A stretch of 64,000 nucleotides of DNA, taken from Earliella scabrosa. Its lineage: Eukaryota > Basidiomycota > Agaricomycetes > Polyporales > Polyporaceae. The translations under genes and the position numbers were made by a program. Below are positions 34,241 to 45,769 of the stretch, piece by piece. Each line of letters starts with the position of its first letter. The first letter of the stretch is position 1. The stretch lies in the NCBI GenBank assembly GCA_022605405.1, contig JABYQQ010000001.1, positions 3,720,001-3,784,000 of the forward strand. Direction: 5' to 3'. The notes under the pieces were generated by a model. The model searched no databases and was not told where the DNA came from. It worked only from the letters and a program-made list of their open reading frames with translations.

Positions 34241-36971
34241 ATGTCCTCCACAACATCGGCTGCGACCAGCCCGACGTCCTCAGCGCATGAAGCCACTATC
34301 ACAGTTCCGGGGAATCTCAAGGCAATTCCATTTCTCGCCTAGCCTCTTGGCTTCGCTCTTACCTGGACTCAGATCGTCGGCATTATCCTCGCCATAGCAA
34401 GTGGCTTGCTCATCGGCTCTAGCTTTGTGTTCAAGAAGAAGGGTCTCCTTCGTTCTCAAGAAGGTCTCGTTGCAGGGGAGGGGGTTGCTTACCTCAAGTC
34501 GGTACGTCATGACCGCTTTAACCCCCTCGCCTTGAGCATGCTCATTTATGTCGGACTTAGCCACTATGGTGGACTGGAATGATCAGTACGTTCGTATCCT
34601 GAACATGTTCGCTACAATCGCTTACCCAGGGCGTAGTGATGATCCTTGGGGAGATATGCAACTTCGCGGGTATGTCGCCTGTTTCACATCATGTTCTTTG
34701 GTTGATCCTGTTGCAGCGTACGCATTCGTCGAGGCTATTGTCGTGGTACGTCTGCTCCGCAATTACCGGATCCCATTAGTCTCAATCGGATGTCTCGAAG
34801 ACCCCTATGGGCGCCCTCTCCGTTGTCATCTGTGCCGTGTTGTCCTCCATATTCCTGAAGGAAACATTGAGCTTCTTCGGGTGGCTAGGATGTGGCCTAT
34901 GTGTCGTGCGTGTTTTCCGTTACCGAGCCCCGTCAGTCACTCTCGCTGACTTGTGGAACGACCCTCAGCTCGGTTCTGTCATCATAGCGCTGAATGGTGC
35001 AGTCTTCCCGATCTTCATTCATTGACAACTCTAACGCGTCGGAGTATAGGCCCTGAAGAGGCGACCATTGGTCAGATCACCGAGTTCCAGAAGCTATTCC
35101 TCGCGCCGGGCTTCTTGGTGTATAGTGGCCTGCTCATTGCTGCAGCCCTTGTCATCATTTTCTGGTTCGCGCCTAGGTTAGTACGGACTGTTGGGCGAAA
35201 TTGGATTGCAAACGATACTAATGTCATGATCAAGATATGGCAAGAAGAGCATGCTCTGGTACATCATGGTCTGCAGTATGATCGGCGGAATTAGCGTCAG
35301 CGTCACCACCGGCTTGGGGGCTGCTATCGTCACCACTGCCTTGGGCGACAGTCAGGTACGTTGCCAATGTCACAAATTTGTATTAGCAACTCACGTTTGG
35401 ACTATTCGCAGTTCAAGCATTGGTTTATTTACTTCCTAATGGTATTCGTTGCTGTAACACTAAGTGAGTCCTGCCGACGATCGCAGCTGGTATGACGTAT
35501 TGATCAATATCCGAAAGTCACGGAGGTGTACTATCTCAACGTGGCGCTGGCGCTCTTCAACACTGGTTAGTAGTTTCCTACATGGGGAGTCGACAAATAT
35601 ACTGACAGCTTGCATTCTCCTCAGCAATGGGTGTGTATCTTCGATCTTCGGCTGCTATAAGCTTGACTGACGTCGCCTGCTAAAGTCACACCAACGTATT
35701 ATGTGATCTGTAAGTCGGTTTGAATTGGGGTTGTATACTTCACTCGTGCTGACCGGCTTGTGACAGTCACCTTCTTTTCAATGATCACAACCATTGTGCT
35801 GTTCCAAGGACTCGACGCTCCGCCGGTCCGAATCATCACCCTTGTCATGGGATTCCTGGTCATTTGCGTCGGAATCACAGTACTCCAGCTCTCCAAGATT
35901 GACCCCACCCAGATAAGGAATCTTGACCGCCGTTCAACCCTCCTCCTACAGGCGGCCAAGACGAACACCGAAGGCGTTGACGAGAAGAATCTTGCTGCCG
36001 TTGAAGATCCGGGCATGGACGCACTTCGTGGAAGCTTCGGTACCATGGGTAGCATCATTCGCGCACGTAGTGCTCGTCGGATGAGCATGAACAGCCGAGC
36101 TTCCGGCTCTATTCGCTCGCGTTACAGCACCCAACCCCCGCCACCGTTGCCTACGCAGTACGACGATTCTCTCGGTGGGATGAAACGGCATCAGCTGTAT
36201 GACAAACCCATGCCTACGACCCCGCGGTCGTATGACGGCCACTCGGACCAGATATCCCTCGCCAGCCAGCCCTCGGCACTCGGTTCGCCGTTCGCTCAAC
36301 GCAAGCAGACGATCAAGTTTGGCGACCAAGATGTCGTTCACTCATACCATGTTCCCGGCATGGGCGACAATACTGCGACCCACGAACGTAGGAGCGCGCT
36401 ACACAACGGTGGTGCGAGTCTCAAGTACGACTCGGTCAGTAGCAGTGGCTGGTCAGACAAAGCCGTAGTCGGGGCTAACGGCGAGCAGACACCGACCACC
36501 GGGGGTCAAACGCTCATCCTCCCTGTGGTTGACTCCCGTGAGGACATCACCGACCCCACCGCCCCGCTAACTGCGCCTCCGGCACTAGGTAGCAGTGGCA
36601 ACACCACCACCTTCCAACGCCCTGACGCCTCCTCTCCGTTCGAAGGGCTTCCCTCCACCACCACACTCTCCTCCTTCCCTTCCGCTACATCCGCAAGCTC
36701 CCCTGGCCCTCGTGATAGCCCGTCAACGCCAGCGATGTCTCCGACAGCCCGACTGCGCCATATTCAATTGTTCGGGCGGTCTCCCAGTGGACGTCACTAC
36801 CCGCGTGGCGATCGTGATGACGACCGCGAGGAGAGCATCAGTCTCTGGAACCGGCCTTCGACAGATAGCTTGGACCTGGAGAATTCGAGCGCGAGCGAGA
36901 CTGATCTTCCAGGCGGCGGGATTAGGCTGGTACCTAACTCCAATGCACGGCATCGATCGGATGTGTTGTGA
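34241..36971 (+). CDS. NIPA-type magnesium transporter with long cytosolic tail
   Basis: Membrane protein of the NIPA/DUF803 family, thought to transport magnesium. Fourteen exons: 34241-34321, 34373-34501, 34561-34585, 34637-34669, 34717-34745, 34801-34905, 34969-34996, 35050-35176, 35235-35355, 35412-35463, 35518-35565, 35625-35630, 35686-35709, 35767-36971; 670 aa. Nine or so helices occupy about 28-330, with GSSFVFKKKGL, AYAFVEAIVVTPMGALS, LKETLSFFGW, SVTTGLGAA, MVTPTYYVIFT and LVICVGITVLQLSK as family signatures. Exon 12 is six bases (CA ATG G). Intron 1 appears to use a GC donor (AAG|GCAATT); a weaker GT donor 18 nt earlier would shorten the leader by six residues. The last 340 residues are Ser/Pro-rich, with poly-Pro and basic patches, probably a regulatory cytosolic tail. 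Confidence 0.9.
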
Positions 36972-38603
36972 CATCTCCTGTGATTATATTGGTACCCATC
37001 TTTCCGCCACTCGGACGCGTGCTACACTAGCTGGTACCGTACAGTAGACCTGATAGATACCTGTGGGATAGATACAGACGGACGTTCTCTGGACATTCTG
37101 TTTCTTTGCGTTTGGAAATGTCACGGCTGCCTTGCATTGAAACACCTATGTACCTTGTGTTCCTCGTGGTCAGCTCCCCAGCCTGCGCTTGGACGAGTTG
37201 CGTTGGTCCGCGGCGCGGGCAAGTGTCGTAACCTGTGAAAGGTGTGTTCATGTGAATTCCCCCGTTTGTCGGGCATGTTCGACGGGCGTGCTATGCCCGA
37301 GGCCATCTTCTATCGCCGAAGTCAAACTCAGTGAAGGTAGACCACCATCGGAGTTGAACGACTTGAACACGCATGACAAACGGCCGGCCCCCTTCCCATC
37401 TTCCATGTCGTCCTTGAGAGCGTCTTTCCCGCCGGAGTGTATGCTCTCCCGGCGTCCTTTGCCCCTGTCATGCATTCATACGTTGGCCGCCATTTGGTTC
37501 CGCTCGAGCGCGTGTGACCGGAGTCGGGGACTGTCGAGGTCGAGGCCGATGTGTCGACGCACACCGTGCATGCGCATGCACGGGAGCAGAATTGAAGACC
37601 TGACATCGGGGGACCTCCCGATGGACCTTCCAATCCTGCTTTCCGATTCGATCGCATGTTGTAGCTGTGGTGGTGGTCCGCGCATCGCCGTCCCCGCGCG
37701 CGCGCGAGCCTGGGTTGCCTCGATCAGATACTCGACAGAATGCCGTGTTGTGTGTGTCCCCGGACGAGCGTGCAGATCATCACTTCGGCCGACACCGCAC
37801 CGCGCCCAAGCCTGTCCCAAGCGCATCGAACACAAGTCAGAAGCCACCAGCCACGATCGCCTTACAGCCATGGGACTGCGCTTGCTTCTTCTGGGCACGA
37901 TTCTCCATTCGGGTCTTTTACGTGTCGACGTCTTCGCTCGGGCTCTGTCCCATGCATCGCACGAAGCACCTGTGCGCGCGCACGTCGAAGGCCCCTGGTT
38001 AGCGAGCTTCGGAGGGCCTCGGGGTACGAAAATACGGCTTCGGGTGCACTGGGCATGTGCTCGTCGATGACGCTGCGTGGTGAAGAAGCCCGACACGCCC
38101 AAAGCTGTGGTCCGGTTTAATAAACACGTCTCCAGTATGCAAAGGCACCAGCCTGGAATTCGTGGATCACCAGTGTAGTATCGAACATGCCAGAAGAGTA
38201 CACGGATGGGAACACAGAACATCGGACAGTCCTACAAGTAATAAAACGTCGATAGTGTCACAACGGTATCGTACTCGGGATGGGGATGCGGGGCGAGGAC
38301 GGGATGGCAACACCAGTGGAGGAACTAACGTAAGGTCAACTTAGAGGCAGAGTAACGCTAAACAACAACACAGTAGATTGAATATAACGGCGCGATTATA
38401 GGCGCAGGCGCACAGCGGTATAGACAAATGGCAGGGCGGTGGGAGAAGCCGAGGACGACGGGGTGGCGTTAGCAAGGCTATCTACCGGAGATGACGAGGT
38501 GATAAAGATGAATGTCTGGGAAGGGGAGCCGACAGTGTGGTAAGGCTCTGACCCAAGGAGGTTGCAAACGGAAGGGGAAAAGACGAGACGAGATGGCGAG
38601 AGG
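36972..38603. other. Intergenic region, high GC in the middle
   Basis: Long open frames run on both strands between 37189 and 38222, but they are mutual antisense shadows in GC-rich sequence, rich in R, S, C and P, without domains or introns. The edges are probably 3' flanks of the two convergent neighbours. No gene supported. Confidence 0.5.
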
Positions 38604-40197
38604 TTATACCGAGAGTGAAGCGGGTGGGCGACAGAATGCCTCATCGGCGAGGTCGTACACCCGCGGCCGAATGCCCCGTCGTGAGGTCGCAGGGTAGACG
38701 CACTTCAGCTTCCGCTTCAAGCATTGGCTGAGGAAGAGTGGATCAGCACGGTGTCAAGACATGATTCTGGGGTGCACTTGGAAACTCCGACTCACTTGCA
38801 AGTACGGTCCGGGGAGCTCGAAGGCGGACTCTGACAGGCAATCTTGCGCTTGCGGCAAAAGAAGCACGCGAGCGTAAGCGGCTTCTTCGGGCTATCTTCG
38901 ATCAACGATGACGGCCGCGGAATAGGCGGTGGGGCTGGGATACTCGGTATCGACAAGATACGCTGGGTGGCCCCAATCCTGGACACGTCGTCCAACGGAC
39001 AAGTGCTACTGTGCAGCGTATGTATGTCGGGAATCTGTTGTGGGCGAGGTGCGTGTATGATGGGGAATCCGTACGGCGTAGTAGAAGAAATGATGGGGCT
39101 CGACCGATAGGCAGACTCCTCACCAGGCGGCTCGATGCGGGGATATGAGTAGGGGCATGCCGGTGGTTGGTAGAAGCGAACTTTAGGGTGAGCTCTCCCC
39201 AGCCCGGAAACGTAGTGGTTGTCCAGGTGAGGATGAAGGGCGGACCGATATTGTCCATATACTGGCTGCGCGTCCGACGCATAACCTGTGCTAGCATGCG
39301 TTATAAATGGGACACATTGGATGAGCTTGTCCGACGTACCTTCGCTAGTATACCGATCGCTATAAGCAGAGTCGTCAATCGGGGAACTGGTGTACCCGTC
39401 GTCGTAGTAAGGTCGAGAGACGTAGGAAGCACTGTCAACCAAGGTGCGGGAATCCAGGCTCGTATATGCACGGTGCAGGGGAAGATCGGGAGAAGGATAG
39501 GATGGGTTCTGCGTCGTTCGATTAGTCGGACCGTCTTGGCACCAGCCTTGTGTTATGCGTACCGTGTCGCACGTGAGATTGAGGTGCTGAGCTCCGGTCT
39601 TTGTATACATCGGGGCATACTCAGCCTTCTCGCCACGCTCCGTGTCGCATGTGTCATAGTCTGGATACTGAGAGCGTAACGGAGAGTATTGCGCGCGAGG
39701 CAAATCGACCGACTTGGAGTGTGTGAGTGTGAGGCTGGAGCCATCTCGAGTGTCTTCGAGAGGGGTCTTGACCATGTGTGCGTCAGAGTCGACATCAGTG
39801 GGGCTTGCGGAGACGTGGGTGGGGGCGATGATTGGGTAGGTGGTCAGCTGGTTATCAGCGAACTGGTTACAGCTGCTTGTCGTCGTTACCTTGAAGACAG
39901 GCCTAGGTTACATGCCATCACTGTGCGCAGGAGCAGAGCACTCACTGGATACGGGGTTCGGAGCGGAAGACCGCTGGACGACGTCTGGCCGTACTCCGGA
40001 TCTCTAGACCCTGCCAACTGAGCCGCCTGCCCCGGAACGTACTCGGTTGCGTCGTAGGTGTCGTAGTAGCAATCCCGAAGCGGTACATAATCGACAACAT
40101 ATGGCTGGGTGGTAGAGGTTGGGTCGACAGGCGTTCCCAGATATTCCGAGTCCGACTCGAAGTCGGTGGTGGCCTGGCAGAGTGGGGGCGGCGACAT
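38604..40197 (-). CDS. Transcription factor with C-terminal Zn2Cys6 cluster
   Basis: Probable nuclear DNA-binding regulator. Three exons on the minus strand: 40197-39946, 39862-38796, 38727-38604; 480 aa. The first 400 residues are low-complexity, rich in Y, S, T, D and P, with no recognised domain. Near the end ACFFCRKRKIAC, an 11-residue loop, then C-NQ-C-LKRKLKC give Cys at 417, 420, 427, 439, 442 and 449: C-x2-C-x6-C-x11-C-x2-C-x6-C, a complete zinc binuclear cluster. An intron interrupts the cluster between the fourth and fifth Cys, and splicing is needed to restore it. The protein ends shortly after RRGIRPRVYDLADEAFC. Most fungal clusters are N-terminal, so the position is unusual. No fungal_trans middle-homology domain is seen. 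Target genes are unknown. Confidence 0.88.
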
Positions 40198-43100
40198 TGC
40201 TAGGCGAATTAGGAAGGTCTGCAAGAACGCCGTTGTGGTAGAGACTCTGGCGAAGGCCGAGGTGTCGGGGAGGACGAGAAGGACGGATGGTGCAGCAAGG
40301 GCAAAGGGAAAGATTCGAAAGGCGGGGTCTTTGTATCTCCCATCTTTATGAACGTGAAGGAGTGTCAGAAGAGTAAAGAGGTCAGGGTTGTGGATTAAGC
40401 GCTTGGGCCTCGGGGCAAAATCCGGTTAGATTCTCCAAGAATCTGGTAGTCAGATGATGCCACGCTATCATCATCTGGGATCTTTCTCAATTATGGTCCC
40501 CTTCGAGCCGAGTCTGCAGATTTGCTTCCGTGTCCGACACGGCACACTGTCTCGCCCGTGTCCCATAGGCACCCGCTATCCGCCGTGCCCATCGACGTCG
40601 CTTCGATCGACCTCCGAGGAGTAGAATCCACGTTCTCTCGTCTGCTCACAAGGGTGACTGAAGAAGGGTTGACCCTTGGGAACGGACCGTACGCGCTGCC
40701 ACGTCGAATTTACTCTCTATCTTCTAGGTTGCCAGCGGCCTGCCCGGGCTGCAGCAAAGGAAGTCAGCTTCCCGTGGCCCATCGTTCCGGATATCGATAT
40801 TACTTATCCGAGCGCGGTCTGTCGCTTGCTGAAGTGGAATCCGGGATGGCTCTTGCAGGGTCATTGTCCGGAAAAACGTTTGCAGTCTGATCTTAGGCGG
40901 AGCACGCAGCAGGCGTCGGACTCGGACTCGGCGATGTCCACATACGGCAGCCTGGGCCCCGTGTGAGCCCAGCTCGAAACGGCAACTCTGGGCCACGAGC
41001 GACGTCAATCAGCCGGGTTTCGCCCACCTCCAGAAGCTATGCTGCGAGGTTCTCCTGCTCTCTTCCACTCTCAGATTGCCGACCCCAATATTGCAATCCC
41101 TCAAGTCCCCGCTCAATTCATCCTCGCGAATGGGCGACGCTCACACGCTTCTCGCAAATTCCCCCTTCCAGGTCTATCCAAAACCCGTCGTGGCCAATGC
41201 GCCTCGTCCTCCCAGTGTCATGGTAGGAAGCCCACTAGATTTAATAACTCAGCTTCTTCTGACGCAGATGCATGTGCTGAGACAATGCTCGCCATGCTGC
41301 TGCGGTTCGCACTGCCTGTGCCCAGTTCCTGGAGGCACCGTCGCCCATCGTCTTCCAGACCACCGTCATCCTGCGGCCTCCCTCGGCCACGCAGACACCA
41401 CGGTGGCTGCTCCCGTCGGACCTTGCACCAAACCCGCGTGGTGTGTTCGGGACCATGCACAGGACACAGGAACGGCTCGACCACTCGCAACTCTGCATGC
41501 TCACTGACAGGACTTCCATCCACGAGGTCGTGAGTGGACTTTGGGCCCGTCGAAGCCGAATAACGCGGATTGCGCATGCAATGGCTGTTCTGACGACGCC
41601 AGCGCGGCCGCTCTATGCACGAGAACATGGCGGCCACTGGCAGCATCCGCACGATTCGGCCATGGTGTGGTTGATGCACAAACAAGAGTTGGTGCCCTCA
41701 CGCCACCGTTCAACATTTTGTGGCAGCGTTTGTGGAATTGGGGTACGTTTTTCCAGGTCCGACCTTCAACGTTCAACGTCGCATCCGTTGCAGTACTTGT
41801 TATGACGGACCCAGCTAGGAACGATGTCATTAGATATATAGGGTCTGCTTAGGAAACGTGATTGCTGTACTCAAACATACCCATGGGGATCGACGCCCTT
41901 GTCCTCAACCAGGATTTTTCCGTCGTGAGGGCCTAACGTAAAACACAAAGTTGCCTTTCATCAATGGTCATCACTTCCAGCCACCAAATGCGGATAGTGC
42001 GTACGAGCTTGAACGCAAATATTCTTGGAGCTTCCCAATTTGCTGCATCTCACCTTCGTCCCTTTGGTCTCGAAGGCCGTCAATTTGGGTTATGGTGCTT
42101 CCTCTTCCTGAAGTGGCTCCTTACGTGCCTCACGCGAGGCCGCCGGACACATTCCGGCGCTGAGCGAACTACGTACGCTCCTCCAACGCACAAGCCGAAA
42201 CAGCCCTGTACTTGCCCGAGCTGGGAAAGGCTTGTGACATCACCAGCAGCACTGGGAGCCCACGTCCGACGTCGAAGCCCTCGCATGCGCGCCCAACTCG
42301 CATGTGCGGCACTCGGGTAGATCAGAAACTTCGCGCGGACGCACCGTGCGTCTTTCATTTCGCTGTGCTCGGCGAGCCGCGCCGTGCTCTTCGACCAATG
42401 GTGAGAGCGATGGCCTACGGCAATGACAAGGCCGGGACTCAGTCCGAGGGGAACGTACCAAAGAGGCATCATTGAGAGAGCTCACCTGGACCTCTTTGCA
42501 TTCAAACGTTCACACTCAGGGCGTTGGCACCAGAAGGCAGGGACAGGGTGCAATTTTCGTAAGCATTCTGGATCTGAGCGAGGGCTGGAGGCCCAGCGAA
42601 CCAATTCATAGGAAACTTCTCACCCAAACTCGTCCGACATGATACGCCTTCCCAGTGCCACCAGACATGCTATGCGATCGACCACAATCTAGACCGGCGC
42701 GCACGGTGAAGATTAGGTGCGCTGTTCGCAGCTCGCAACCCACAGTGGATCCTGAGTGGGCAGAGCCTTCGAGCCCTCACACGGATTCGCTCCCCGGCAT
42801 GCTGGGCAGCGATCGGGGGTCGGCGGACGTTGCCCTCGCACAGGAGATGGTGCGCTAAGGCTGCCTGCACAGTGCGTGCACGCCTGTCTTCCGCGACGTC
42901 CCGAGACTGCATGGCCGACATCGCCTTCTCCCGCGGCGCCGGTGCTGGTCCCGGGCCAAACCTCGTGTCCGCCGCTGGGCCCTCAATCCGACTGCGGGCA
43001 TAAGAGGATGTTTTGGAACGCGTCGGGCGGGCGTGTCTATGGCAGCGGTCGTTCTGGCTCCAACGGTAACGTGTCGTACGACGTCTTGCGCCGTCGGCAG

Positions 43101-44433
43101 CCCGAGCATGGGGCACTTGACACGAGTTCGCTGAAACACGAGCACGCGCGGACGAGACACGGCGCGCGCGGGGGACCTGACGCCATTAATGCGCGGCTGG
43201 CCGCGCCCACGCGAACCTGCGAATCCGAACCCGGGCGGATGTGAACTTTGAAGCTGCAGTTCGAGGGAGGCGCGAAGTCTTCGACCTGGTGCTTCCATGC
43301 CCCATCTTGGACGCAGATGAAGCCCACGCTGTGCTGATCTAGGGCTGATCAGTGAGCCGCCTCGGCGATATAGCATTATCGATGCGTCGCCGAAGATGCG
43401 AGGTTTGAACTTTACTTGCCTGGTCAACGTCCATTCGCGCGCGCCATAGCCCAAGACGCGCGCATTATCTTCCCTGATCCATTCGGCCCATACCAGTGAG
43501 ACAGATTGGTGCGGCCTCTACAAGGTCCGAGATGAGGAAGTATAATTGCACCAGATGTTCTACGCAGAAATTGAGAAGATCATATACGAACTTTAGCGTT
43601 TGTGGTACACTTGGCAGTATTGGGCTCTCCTGACGTTCACAATGACTTGACCTAATCGACGCAACACAATTGGCAGGAGGGGATGGTTGATGGAAAGAAC
43701 AATGAAGGCGTTGTACTCTGTTCAACGACAACAAAGGGTGAGCCGCCAACATGTGTCTGACACCAGGCTACCGAGCCGTACACGTGTCCCGAGGTGCGCC
43801 GACCACAACGTTCCACGCGCGAGGTAGCAGCCGATGGCGGGGTACCGTCTGTAAAATCAGCCAGGCGCCGACATGACCGAGCCGTCGGACGCAGTTGATA
43901 AGAGCCACTTGCGATCAGTAAAGACACTAAAGAGGTGCTATACGGAACAAGGATGTCAGCGTGATCAGTTGCGTAGCGAAGCGCGCACATACCCTGAATG
44001 GAATTCTTGTCATCGACCATCCAAACCATCGCAGTGGTAAATGAATGGTGAGATCACACCGCACAATGCGCACGATGAGCTCATCGCAGGCGATGCCATG
44101 CGTTTCAACGGTCGGTGGGCCCCGTCTCATGCGCCGCAGTCCCTCCCCATGCTCCCCCATGCCCATGAGAAGCTGATCACGCATCGACAGTTGAGGTACT
44201 TCGGACGACTGGAGGAAGCCCGCGGACAAGGTGAACGGTCCTGTAAGCGCAGTCTAAGTGTGTAATGGTTCTGATTGGGAATGCGTTCCTTGCCAACGCT
44301 CCCACCGCGATAACGATAATGTTGTGATATTATAGAATAGTTACACCTGGCAGCAGAAGTCCTGGGCGTTCTTGCCACTCACAAAATACAAGCCTCGTCA
44401 ATGTAAGCGGGGAACGTGGACGATGTGAAGGCA
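40198..44433. other. 4.2-kb region without a recognised gene
   Basis: The first 300 bp are the zinc-cluster gene's promoter. The rest holds many overlapping ORFs on both strands, GC-rich from about 41200 to 43500. Candidates such as 42855-43454 minus (199 aa, Arg-rich) and 41039-41533 plus are mirrored by antisense frames of equal quality and have no motif. The plus frame near 41000-41230 (LQKLCCEVLLLSS, LDLITQLLLTQ) is the most protein-like piece. No repeat, transposase or RNA gene is recognised. Confidence 0.4.
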
Positions 44434-45455
44434 TCATGAAAGATCTTGACGTTCCGGGAATGGGACGGGTTCCACTGTACGAGCCGCCTCGCCGTAGGTA
44501 AGTGCGCCGACGTACGGCATTACGTTGTACTTGAGAGCATAGTGAGCGGGGGCTGCGTCCCTAAGAAATTCGAAGGATCGTCAGTCTATCCTCCAATACA
44601 ACGCCCAAGCTGGGAACCGAGATAGCCAGCTTCCTGCATGTATCCTGCATTCATGACGCCGTGCGATCTCACTGCACCCGCAGAGATGAACACGGGCAGG
44701 CACTAAATGTGAGGTACACTGAATACAGACTAGTGACAGATGAGAAGTCTTAACATGCTCCGAATTCCCAAGCATTCGAGGGCACAGGGACAGAATTTGG
44801 AGATACAGCAGGCATGTATGAGAATGCGGTATGAATGCGGCAGCGAACAATGTCGCAAGACAGATTAAAGAAGGGAATTGCGGTACTCACTTGAAGGACG
44901 TGCTCAATTCCCGGAAGACGTACTTGTTCCGTCCTGCAACGGATAACTGCGCGTCTTCTTTGCGCCGAACGATGCGGTCCCAGATGACCACCTCGTTTTT
45001 CACCTGAAAGTGGTATGCTTGACGTCAGAGTGGTCGAGAGTATGGGGCTGGACTCACGCCTTGCTTGCTCTCGTACTCGGCACTAACGTATAGGAAGAGC
45101 TGCTTCGTGTTCCAGTTGAAAAGCGGCGTGAGATCTGGTGGGGACGTCAGGAGAATCTCCGAGGAGTCCGCGACGACATTGACCTGCAGTGAGGTTGAAG
45201 TTCACGAAAGTGAAGTCCTGGTCCTTGTTCGCGTATCGACGCGCGTTCCCCGGAAACCTAGGTTCACTCGGCATGAGACAGAAGAGCGCACACAGAGACT
45301 CAAAGGACTGACACCTGTATCGAAGTGACCTTGACTTCGCCTTTGGGGTCTGCAGTGAAGAGCAAGGAGGATAGCGAGATGGCGGCTAGTAGTGCCATAA
45401 TGCAGGTCGAGAGCATAGCCGAAACATTGTTGATTCGTGAGTACACAGTGTGCAT
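44434..45455 (-). CDS. SPC3: Signal peptidase complex subunit 3
   Basis: Single-pass ER membrane subunit needed by the signal peptidase that cleaves secretory leader peptides. Four exons on the minus strand: 45455-45315, 45183-45058, 45003-44891, 44560-44434; 168 aa, near the usual 170-185. MHTVYSRINNVSAMLST leads into the signal-anchor helix (about 14-36). The luminal part has LTPLFNWNTKQLFLYVSAEY, NEVVIWDRIV, KYVFRELSTSF and YNVMPYVGAL, all diagnostic of SPC3/SPCS3. The last intron, 44561-44890, is 330 nt, several times longer than most introns here. The gene is divergent from the acyltransferase at 45770, with 314 bp between starts. Confidence 0.95.
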
Positions 45456-45769
45456 CTTGTAAATCCGGCCTTGCTCCGAGCCACTGACAAGAGAGTGTAG
45501 AATAGAGGGGGCGGTAGTGGGTGTTACAGTCGAGGCAGTCGACGCCGCCTTGGAGGCTACTAGCGCTCAGACACGTCGGTGGCAGCGTGCACGTGCGCGC
45601 ACTCAGCAAGCGCTCTCGGCATGGGGCGGTTACCAAACCGGGAACGTGTAGAGAGCGCGCCCCAGGCCAAGACTGTCACAGTTAGGAGACACAGCGCGCG
45701 GTGCTCTCCCCGTCTGGCTCCCTTGGTCTCTCCCATCATCTCTCGCCCTGCTCACTCACACTGCTGGCT
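45456..45769. promoter_or_regulatory. Shared divergent promoter, SPC3 and acyltransferase
   Basis: 314 bp separate the two start codons, which face away from each other. Any promoter elements of both genes must overlap here. CT-rich sequence (TCTCCC, TCTCTCGCCC) precedes the acyltransferase start. No specific factor site is claimed. Confidence 0.5.

Noticed and set aside
37189..38222. Overlapping 293-aa plus and 248-aa minus ORFs
   Set aside because: Mutual antisense frames in GC-rich sequence, rich in R/S/C/P, with no motif, no introns and no start context that favours either.
42855..43454. 199-aa Arg-rich minus ORF as a possible gene
   Set aside because: Two other frames are open over the same stretch with equal quality; composition explains it.
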